Source: Henckelia pumila (Eukaryota > Streptophyta > Magnoliopsida > Lamiales > Gesneriaceae). Taken from it: DNA of 64,000 nucleotides. Position numbers and translations under genes: made by a program. The number at the start of each line of letters is the position of its first letter. Within the stretch, counting starts at the first letter, position 1. The notes under the pieces were generated by a model. That model made no database searches and was not told where the DNA came from. It worked only from the letters and a program-made list of their open reading frames with translations. Shown here piece by piece: positions 55,166 through 64,000 of the stretch. The DNA is taken from the NCBI RefSeq assembly GCF_033568475.1, contig NC_133123.1, forward strand, positions 128,436,930 to 128,500,929, written 5' to 3'.

Positions 55166-57004
55166 TGTTGGAGAACGCGGCGATCAGATCAATTATGATT
55201 GATACCCGGTGCAGCGGAAGTTTAAAATTTTGTATGGAACGATTCCATAATGGGTATCAACCTTACGATTAAATTGTGTGTGTAAAAATTAAATAACAAT
55301 TATAAAATTTTTACCTTTAATCTCGAATCGAGATTTTGGACACCAACAGATTTTTCTGCTCTTGTTGTATATCCCTGGAACTGATGGACGAACTGTTCTT
55401 CAATCAGGTCCACGAACAGAGATTTAATCCCTCTGATAGATTGCACTAGAAAATCTATCAGAAGTTTTCTACGAAGAGATTAACGAATTTGATCCGTTAA
55501 ACCAGACTGTAATTCAAAATCACAGGCTGGATTTTTCTGACAGAGAGAGGGAGGGGGCGGCCACTTTTTAGAAAAATACTTAGGGTTTTCGAAAATTGTG
55601 ACCTGTTGTGTGTAATTTCTGTACTGCAATAACTTATTTATAATGTAGGCCACTAACAGCTTAGGGCCCATTAGTCATAAGTTCAGGCCCGACAAGCAAA
55701 GCTCGCATGTTCAGAAATTAATATAAAATTCATCGTGACTCCGATTGATAAACCGATTTCACCAATGTGCACAGAAACCATTTCTGCACCTTTTAAAGTC
55801 AAGATAAATTTTTCTGAATCCGAATTCAGTGATTTCCAAAAATGGCCATCCCTATGTCATTTTAGGAAATCTTACTCCTCTTCTTAAATAAGAAGTCCAA
55901 CTTCTTCGTTCATTAAATTTAACTCTTTAAATTTAACTATCTCAACGGGGATTAAAAATCCATTACACTGTGTGACCCTCAATGGTTCAGGGATACAGCT
56001 AGCCGTGGGCTCACAACTCCTTGTGACTCGGAACAACAATTTCCGACTTGCCCATCGAATCATGGTATGAGCGCCTAGCAACATCGCCCCATGATTCCCT
56101 AGGTATCACTGATAGTGCCTACAAGAACCAGTAGATTTTGGTTAGCGTACAGTACGGTCCCTTCATCCAAATATCCCGATCGAATCAACAACCATTGGTA
56201 TATCGAGAGTCGCTCGAGATTCGAGAACTATGCAATGCATCTTGAAGATCAAATAGTGACATCGCATGTGCTACTAAGAAACCATTTCTTAAATCACATC
56301 ATGTACTCTGGCCAGAGATTCGTCACACTAATATCTCCTCAGATCGCATAGGATATTCACACTCGCAAGTATGTGGTGAATCCTTGACAACAAAGCATCG
56401 ACTCCTATATGTGTTGTATCTGTACCCAATCCCGACACCTGATGACCCCAATAGAGTCGGTAAACGAGTCAAAGCACAGTACTAGCATATAGAGTCTCAA
56501 TGATGTTTCAAGTAGTAAGGACTAATGGTGTACAACCAAAACCGCGGACTATATCCACTCGATAAGTGATAACCACTTGGAAAGTCCGGATAGGGTAGTT
56601 CGATCATTCATCATATGAATATCCATTTGCATGCTTTGAACATCTCTATGTTCCTTACCAATGAAACGTGGTACTCTGCATCGCAAATGCTAGTCTCAAA
56701 CTCGAGCGATCCTTATCCTTATTTTCGGACGGCTCAATCGACTAGGAACAGTTTAGAATATACAGTGACTATAAGATGTGTTTCATGATAGACATCCCCA
56801 TGTTCTACCACATCTTACATACACTATAGTATATTCAAGGTCTTTATCAAAACAACAATAGTATATCACAATATAACAATATGAAGAAAGTTAAAGTCAT
56901 TGCCATTAATAAAAGTGTAAATTATATTAAACAAAAGATTGTTTATACAAAGAGTCATCAAAGCCCTTAGCCACAAGTTGGCTCACCGGGCACCCACTCT
57001 TTCA
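55166..57004 (-). repeat. 3' LTR of copia element C
   Basis: 1839 bp, TGTTGGAGAACGCGG to CACTCTTTCA on the plus strand. The outer 40 bp differ from B's LTR, which marks a separate subfamily. Confidence 0.92.
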
Positions 57005-57018
57005 ATCTCCCACTTGCC

Positions 57019-60000
57019 CTATAGCCAACTAGTCATACTACGTAGACCCATTGCTTCGCGATGTTTGTCAAATAATGGTCCTGGCAAGGCTTAGTAAGTG
57101 GATCAGCGATATTGTCTGCAGAGGCCACTCTTTCGACAGTGATGTCTCCTCTTTCCACAATCTCCCGGATGATGTGGTATTTCCTCAGTACGTGTTTGGA
57201 TCTTTGATGAGACCTTGGTTCCTTTGCCTGAGCAACGGCACCCGTGTTGTCACAGTACACCGGGACTGGACCAACAACTTCAGGAATGACGCCCAACTCT
57301 TGGACGAAATTCCTAATCCAAACGGCCTCTTTAGCAGCAGCTGATGCTGCAATGTATTCAGCCTCAGTGGTGGAATCCGCTGTGGTGTCCTGCTTGGAAC
57401 TCTTCCAAGAGACAGCACCGCCATTGAGCATGAACACAAATCCAGAGGTTGACTTCGAGTCATCCACGTCACTTTGGAAGCTAGAGTCGGTATAGCCTTC
57501 CAATTTTAGTTCTCTTCCTCCATATACCATGAACATATTCTTAGTCCTTCGTAAGTACTTAAGAATGTCCTTCACGGCTTTCCAATGCATTTGACCGGGA
57601 TTAGCTTGATATCTGCTCGTGACGCTCAGAGCAAATGCTACATCCGGTCTGGTAGATATCATCTCATACATGATACTACCTATGGCTGACGCATATGGTA
57701 CATGTGTCATTTTCTCTATCTCTTCATCAGTCTTGGGACACATAGACTTGGATAGAAAAACTCCATGACACATGGGTAGATGTCCTCTCTTGGACCCATC
57801 CATTGAAAACCGTTTCAATATGGTGTCGATGTAGGTTGATTGAGTGAGTCCTATCATTCTCTTAGATCTATCTCTATAGATCTGTATCCCAAGAATATAG
57901 GATGCCTCACCCAAATCCTTCATCGAGAATCTACCTGATAACCATATCTTTGTTGACTGCAACATCCCTACATCATTCCCAATGAGTAGGATGTCATCAA
58001 CATAAAGTACTAAGAATGTCACAGCATCCTTAACTACTTTCTTGTACACGCATGGTTCCTCCGGATTCTTGATGAAACCAAAATCTTTTATTGTTTCATC
58101 AAATTTTTGGTTCCAACTTCTTGATGCTTGTTTTAGACCATAAATTGATCTCTGAAGCTTGCATACCTTATGCTCGCTTCCCATGGATGTGTACCCCTCA
58201 GGCTGCTTCATATAGATTTCTTCCTTAATGTCTCCATTAAGAAAAGCAGTCTTCACATCCATTTGCCATATCTCATAGTCATACCATGCAGCTATGACAA
58301 TAAGGATTCTTATGGACTTGAACATTGCAACTGGTGAAAAAGTTTCATCATAGTCAACTCCTTGTCTTTGAGTATAACCTTTTGCCACCAATCGCGCCTT
58401 GTAGGTCAATACCTTACCATCAGGCCCAAGCTTTCTCTTGTAGATCCATTTACACCCTATTGGAACAATTCCATCGGGAGGATCTACTAAAGACCAAACT
58501 TGGTTTGTATGCATCGAATCTATTTCCGACTGCATAGCTTCAAGCCATAAATTTGAATCCGCATCAGAAATTGCTTCCTTGAAGTTTCTTGGATCACATC
58601 CAACATCGGGTTCATCTTGATCCCCTTCAAGAAGAAGACCATATCGAATAGGAGGTCTAGAAGTCCTCTCGGATCTTCTAGGTACAGGCGTGTCCAGCAA
58701 TGGTTCCTGAGGTGTAGGATCGTTATTTTGTATTTCGGGTTCTTCTCGAATTTCTTCGAGTTCCATCATCTCGCCTTTCTTATCCAATAAGAACTCCTTC
58801 TCCAAGAAGGTGGCATTCCTTGAAACAAACACCTTTGTTTCAGCAGGATAATAGAAATAATATCCGATTGAATTCTTCGGATACCCTACAAAATAACATA
58901 AGCTGGATCGACTATCCAACTTATCTCCCACTGTCCGCTTCACGTAAGCAGGACATCCCCAAATCCTCAAGTACGAATACTTAGGAGCTTTGCCATTCCA
59001 TAACTCGTATGGTGTTTTGTCCACTGCTTTAGTGTGGACGTTGTTCAACAACAATACCGCCGTTTCAAGCGCATAGCCCCAAAACGAAGGTGGAAGCTCA
59101 GTGAAGCTCATCATGGATCGAACCATGTCCAACAAAGTTCGATTACGACGCTCCGATACACCATTAAGCTGTGGTGTCATAGGAGGAGTCCACTGAGAGA
59201 GAATCCCATTCTCTTTTAGATAGTCCAAAAACTCGGTACTTAAGTATTCTCCACCTCGATCCGATCGAAGTGCTTTAATACTTTTACCTAGCTTGTTTTC
59301 TACTTCAGCCTTGAATTCTTTGAACTTTTCAAATGCTTAAGACTTATATTTCATTAAATATAAATACCCATACCTTGAATAATCATCAGTAAAGGTAATG
59401 AAGTAGGTGTGGCCATATTGAGTCCCAACTCTAAATGGACCACAAACATCTGTATGGATCAAATCCAACAGATTTTGACTACGCTCAGGTTTCCCCTTAA
59501 AAGGAGATTTAGTCATTTTTCCTTTTAGGCAGGATTCACAAGTAGGTAGAGAGTTAATATCAGACATATCAAACATGCCCTCTCCCACTAGCTTGTTCAT
59601 CCTCCTTGAGGAAATATGACCTAGCCTAGCGTGCCAAAGATTTGCCGGGTTTTGGCTATCGATTTTCCTTTTGTTTGTTGTTGCCGGTTTATCAACATAA
59701 TTTATTGGAACGTCTTTTAGTTTTAAGTTGTATAGATCGTTTTCAAGTTGTCCATTTCCAATCAAACATTCATTCTTGTAAATATTGCAAATCCCATTCA
59801 CAAAATTGCAAGAATAACTATCTCTATCAAGCATAGAAATAGAAATAATGTTTTTAATCAAATCCGGAACAAATAAAACATCTCTTAAAAGTAACTTAAA
59901 ACCGTTCTGCAAAATTAAATAAACATCTCCTACGGCTTTTGCTTCAACTCTGGAACCATTTCCGAGCCTCAGCTGGGTCTCACCCATCCTAAGCCTGCGA

Positions 60001-60928
60001 CTTCTTGTCATCACCTGCAAATCATTGCAAATGTGAGATCCACATCCGGTATCCAATACCCAAGAAGTATAAGTGAAACATTTATTTCAATATAGAACAT
60101 ACCCTTTGCAGTTCGCAACTGCTCTAGATATTCCTTGCAGTTACGCTTCCAATGACCGGGCTTCTTGCAGTAATGGCAAACATCCTTGGATTTTTCCATG
60201 TTTGAAGCCTTTGTCTTGTACTTCTTCTCGGGTTCGATTTTCTTGGGTGGGGCAGAACGTTTCTTACCCTTTGTACTTGGCCCCTTCTTAGCAGAAGAAG
60301 AGGAGCCCACCAAAAAAGCCGGTTTATCCTTCTTTAATGTGGATTCATATGTCACAAGCATATTGACCATCTCTTCAAGGGAGGCCTCTATCTTGTTCAT
60401 ATTGAAATTTACCACAAATCCATCAAACGAAGAAGGAAGAGACAGAAGTAGTAAGTCCACGTTGAGTTCATGCTCCAACACCAAATCAAGGGTTACCAAC
60501 TTCTGTATGAGCCAAATCACTCGTACCCCATGATCACGGACCGAAGTCCCTTCACGCATGCGACACGTCATTAGCTCCTTTACAGTAGCGAACCTTTCAG
60601 CCCTCGATTGAGCCCCAAAAAGTTCCTTGAGTTGAACGTGAATGTCAGCAGCATTCACGGTGTCCTCAAATCGCCTCTGGAGTCCATCAGACATCGAGGC
60701 TTGCATATAGCATTTGGTCTTGATATCATGGTCCCACCATGTATCAAGCTTGGCTAACTCCTCCGGACTTACGTCAGCTGGTGCTTCCTTCGGAGGAGAT
60801 TTCTCTAACACGTAGAGCATCTTCTCCGAAGTCAAGACAATCTTCAACTTACGGAACCATTCCGTATAGTTTGCGCCAGTCAACTTATTTTGTTCGAGGA
60901 TCGAGAAAAGTGGATTACGCGAATTCAT
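57019..60928 (-). pseudogene. Copia gag-pol of element C (three lesions)
   Basis: Same domain order as element B, from the ATG at 60928 to the ancestral stop at 57019-57021. Relative to B there are three breaks. A 4-bp deletion lies between gag and protease (about 60066-60072) and shifts the frame. A TAA at 59337-59339 replaces Glu in the integrase core. A 1-bp deletion at about 57087 shifts the last 25 residues of RNase H. The catalytic motifs (DTGCGSH, LYVDDILLIG, TEAEYIAAS) are otherwise kept. The copy cannot make a full polyprotein. Confidence 0.92.
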
Positions 60929-62684
60929 CTTATGAAATACTGAAAAGAAACAGACAAATATCAGTAATTGTTTAAGCAATTTACTAAGACATAAAATAGG
61001 CGAAATTTATGTTATGAATCTCACTCTCACTATTTTAACGATTTCACTACCCTCTAGTGAAAACGGGAAACTGTTTTCCTTAGTGAGAACATGGAGTCCA
61101 ATTGACAAACTTATGGTCCCGAATAATATCAGCCAACCATAATTTTCAAATGGTAGAGCCCAATTGCTTCCAAAGCAACCTCCATGTTTTTACCTCATGT
61201 CCAATAAGGGCCCAATAATATGACGCCGTTTATTGTGACATGTCAAGATGACCCATCAATATTAAGTTGTGATGGACGGTCGCCATGTGGATCCCCCAAT
61301 AATATGAGCCGATCCCATGGGAGTTCCACCCAACTTACAACATGTGTCGATCCAATGTACAGCTTTCCGACGAACGGGCCCCCCCAATAATATGAGCCGG
61401 ACCGTATCCGCGGGTAGCATCTCATACATTGATCGTTGATGGAAGGTAGGAACATTTAAACAAATTTAAATTTCCTTTATTTATCTTGATATCAATTTAA
61501 ATCATATTTAAAATGAGGGATTTTTAATTATAAAAATTTGTCTCATCATTTTTAAAAATTTTTGTATGCTTGTCGGATTCACACAATTATGTCTAAAACA
61601 TGCATACAACTATAATATCACATATTATATAGGATGATCAATTCCATTTCTAATCGACCCGTGGTTGCCAATCACGAGTCTTAGTCCAATCCTAGGTAAT
61701 ATGCAGTATGCAATGCAATCCTATTACATTTGCTTCCAATTTACATTTCTTCTGTCTTTATTGTCTGCTGGGCCCACCTTCATCTTCAAATCTTGATCTT
61801 CCACTAAATCTAATGTATTTACAATAAATAACAATGACAAGTAGGGGATACATTTTTAAGGGGTGGGAACGGGCCATAAATCAAGCCCACTTTTATTACA
61901 TATGACATTCATATTGGGCCATAAACCAGGCCCATTAATAAAACCAACAACAATAAAACAAATGTAAATTCCTAACATACACCTACAAAATTGGTCATGG
62001 CAATCGATCATCCTTATCCAATAACATTTAATTCAAAATTAATTTATTGGATAACATGCAATGGCAATTTAAATTTAAAAAGATAAAATCATATCTCATA
62101 CATAAAATCTTATTTTACATATAAAATCATATTTTATCTTTTTATCAAATAAAATCATATTTTATCTATAAAATCCAATTTTATACATAAAATCATATTT
62201 TACTCAATATATCCATAAGATCATATCTTATCATCAATTGTACCAAAAATAATTAATTTCAAAATTCAATTAAAGGATAAAATATTAAAATTTTCCAAAA
62301 ATTCAAATTTATCCAAAAATCAATTTTAAAATTTTCGGACTCGAACAATTCGATCCGACGCCTCGTGGACCAATCAAAACAATTTTCGATCGGACCAAAA
62401 ATAGAATTTTAACATATTAAAATTTAATTTAAAAAATTAAAAATAATTTTTCCCGCGGGCCGCCCGGGACGTTCCCGGGCCGGGCAGCCCGGCTGCCCCT
62501 AGGGCAGCGCCGAGCGCTGCGCAGGGCAGCGCCGTGCACTGCCCGGGGCAGCGACCATCGCTGCCCGGGTTTTTGCCCGAAAAAAAAAATTTTATTTTAA
62601 ATATTTATTTTGTTTCAAAAACCGAGGCCTAAAAAAAAAATTTTGTACAATCGATTAATTTAATCGCTTGATCTGAGCAATCTG
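60929..62684 (-). other. Untranslated leader of element C
   Basis: Same layout as B's leader: four CCCAATAATATGAGCC-type copies (about 61113-61399), an AT-rich hairpin array (about 62083-62240, including a perfect ATAAAAT-CCA-ATTTTAT unit) and a much shorter GC-rich array (62454-62568). Confidence 0.8.
62454..62568 (-). repeat. GC-rich mini-hairpin array in element C leader (five units)
   Basis: Units are CCCGGGA around CGT, GGGCAGC around CCG, GGGCAGCGC around CGA (one mismatch), GGGCAGCGC around CGT (one mismatch) and GGGCAGCGA around CCA. Every loop has three bases. Element B has 14 units in the same place. Confidence 0.85.
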
Positions 62685-62696
62685 GCTCTGATACCA
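62685..62696 (-). other. Primer-binding site of element C
   Basis: On the minus strand TGGTATCAGAGC, one base from the 5' LTR, complementary to initiator tRNA-Met. Confidence 0.93.
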
Positions 62697-62697
62697 C

Positions 62698-64000
62698 TGT
62701 TGGAGAACGCGGCGATCAGATCAATTATGATTGATACCCGGTGCAGCGGAAGTTTAAAATTTTGTATGGAACGATTCCATAATGGGTATCAACCTTACGA
62801 TTAAATTGTGTGTGTAAAAATTAAATAACAATTATAAAATTTTTACCTTTAATCTCGAATCGAGATTTTGGACACCAACAGATTTCTCTGCTCTTGTTGT
62901 ATATCCCTGGAACTGATGGACGAACTGTTCTTCAATCAGGTCCACGAACAGAGATTTAATCCCTCTGATAGATTGCACTAGAAAATCTATCAGAAGTTTT
63001 CTACGAAGAGATTAACGAATTTGATCCGTTAAACCAGACTGTAATTCAAAATCACAGGCTGGATTTTTCTGACAGAGAGAGGGAGGGGGCGGCCACTTTT
63101 TAGAAAAATACTTAGGGTTTTCGAAAATTATGACCTGTTGTGTGTAATTTCTGTACTGCAATAACTTATGTATAATGTAGGCCACTAACAGCTTAGGGCC
63201 CATTAGTCATAAGTTCAGGCCCGACAAGCAAAGCCCGCATGTTCAGAAATTAATATAAAATTCATTGTGACTCCGATTGATAAACCGATTTCACCAATGT
63301 GCACAGAAACCATTTCTGCACCTTTTAAAGTCAAGATAAATTTTTCTGAATCCGAATTCAGTGATTTCCAAAAATGGTCATCCCTATGTCATTTTAGGAA
63401 ATCTTACTCCTCTTCTTAAATAAGAAGTCCAACTTCTTCGTTCATTAAATTTAACTCTTTAAATTTAACTATCTCAACGGGGATTAAAAATCCATTACAC
63501 TGTGTGACCCTCAATGGTTCAGGGATACAGCTAGCCGTGGGCTCACAACTCCTTGTGACTCGGAACAACAATTTCCGACTTGCCCATCGAATCATGGTAT
63601 GAGCGCCTAGCAACATCGCCCCATGATTCCCTAGGTATCACTGATAGTGCCTACAAGAACCAGTAGATTTTGGTTAGCGTACAGTACGGTCCCTTCATCC
63701 AAATATCCCGATCGAATCAACAACCATTGGTATATCGAGAGTCGCTCGAGATTCGATAACTATGCAATGCATCTTGAAGATCAAATAGTGACATCGCATG
63801 TGCTACTAAGAAACCATTTCTTAAATCACATCATGTACTCTGGCCAGAGATTCGTCACACTAATATCTCCTCAGATCACATAGGATATCCACACTCGCAA
63901 GTATGTGGTGAATCCTTGACAACAAAGCATCGACTCCTATATGTGTTGTATCTGTACCCAATCCCGACACCTGATGACCCCAATAGAGTCGGTAAACGAG
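62698..64000 (-). repeat. 5' LTR of copia element C, truncated by window end
   Basis: The first 1303 bp match 55166 onward with about nine substitutions counted by eye. About 540 bp should follow outside the window, then the second TAAAC duplication and the rest of element A. Confidence 0.92.

Larger units (their letters stand above)
39238..64000 (-). mobile_element. Copia element A (host of B and C; right end outside window)
   Basis: A minus-strand Ty1/copia element of which 39238-43595 and 53248-55165 are visible. Element B is inserted at 43595 and element C at 55165. Visible parts are the 3' LTR (39238-41122), RNase H to integrase, then gag and part of the leader. The rest of its leader, its primer-binding site and its 5' LTR must lie beyond C. 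Many stops make it the oldest of the three. CTACA at 39233-39237 should be its left target duplication. Confidence 0.85.
55166..64000 (-). mobile_element. Copia element C, nearly complete, three coding lesions
   Basis: A minus-strand element of the same family as B: 3' LTR 55166-57004, coding region 57019-60928, leader with shorter hairpin arrays, primer-binding site 62685-62696 and 5' LTR from 62698 to beyond the window. In the 1.3 kb of LTR that can be compared I counted about nine differences by eye, so it is older than B. Confidence 0.92.

Noticed and set aside
1..64000. tRNA, rRNA and CRISPR-like arrays
   Set aside because: None seen. The only tRNA-like text is the 12-base primer-binding sites, and the only short spaced repeats are the leader motifs and hairpins of the retrotransposons.

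Overview
This is nuclear DNA of a flowering plant, almost certainly a eudicot. The signs are spliced genes with GT-AG introns, plant-specific families (a Dof transcription factor, a PLS-class PPR protein, a U-box/armadillo E3 ligase), AT-rich intergenic DNA, and Ty3/gypsy and Ty1/copia retrotransposons primed by initiator methionine tRNA. The species cannot be named from the sequence alone.

Layout. (1) 1-9060 is repeat DNA: a partial gypsy LTR (1-1376), TA microsatellites, and a complete but inactivated 7.2-kb Ty3/gypsy element (1828-9060) with two LTRs, a primer-binding site, a polypurine tract and a 5-bp target duplication (AGTTA). (2) 9061-34514 is the gene-bearing part with five genes: a DEDDy 3'-5' exonuclease/Mut7-C protein (+, eight exons), a Dof zinc-finger factor (+, two exons), an intronless PPR protein (+), a Cdc14/SIN-component-like helical-repeat protein (-), and a PUB43/44-like U-box ARM-repeat E3 ligase (-, four coding exons). 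They are unrelated in function and form no cluster. (3) 34515-39237 holds a gypsy solo LTR with a TIR element inside it, a Tourist-like MITE and a broken LINE. (4) 39238-64000 is a nest of three Ty1/copia (Angela-like) elements, all on the minus strand. Element A (old, many stops) sits in the LINE. Element B (43596-53242, apparently identical LTRs, one uninterrupted polyprotein) sits in A's integrase. Element C (from 55166, three lesions, right end outside the window) sits in A's leader.

The most unusual signal is in the untranslated leader of copia elements B and C, between the primer-binding site and gag. Two adjacent arrays of mini-hairpins occur there, one AT-rich and one GC-rich. Nearly every unit is a 7-12-bp inverted repeat around exactly three unpaired bases. 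Stem sequences differ between units but pairing is kept. Copy number differs strongly between B and C. A GATCGGA-type array with the same geometry lies in the U3 of the unrelated gypsy LTRs, where the two LTRs of one element differ in length by exactly one 19-bp unit. I do not recognise this as a described feature. Other points worth attention are a G-box cluster upstream of the Dof gene, a compact imperfect hairpin at 19274-19335, an optional 195-nt exon in the Cdc14-like gene, and a possibly still mobile copia copy.
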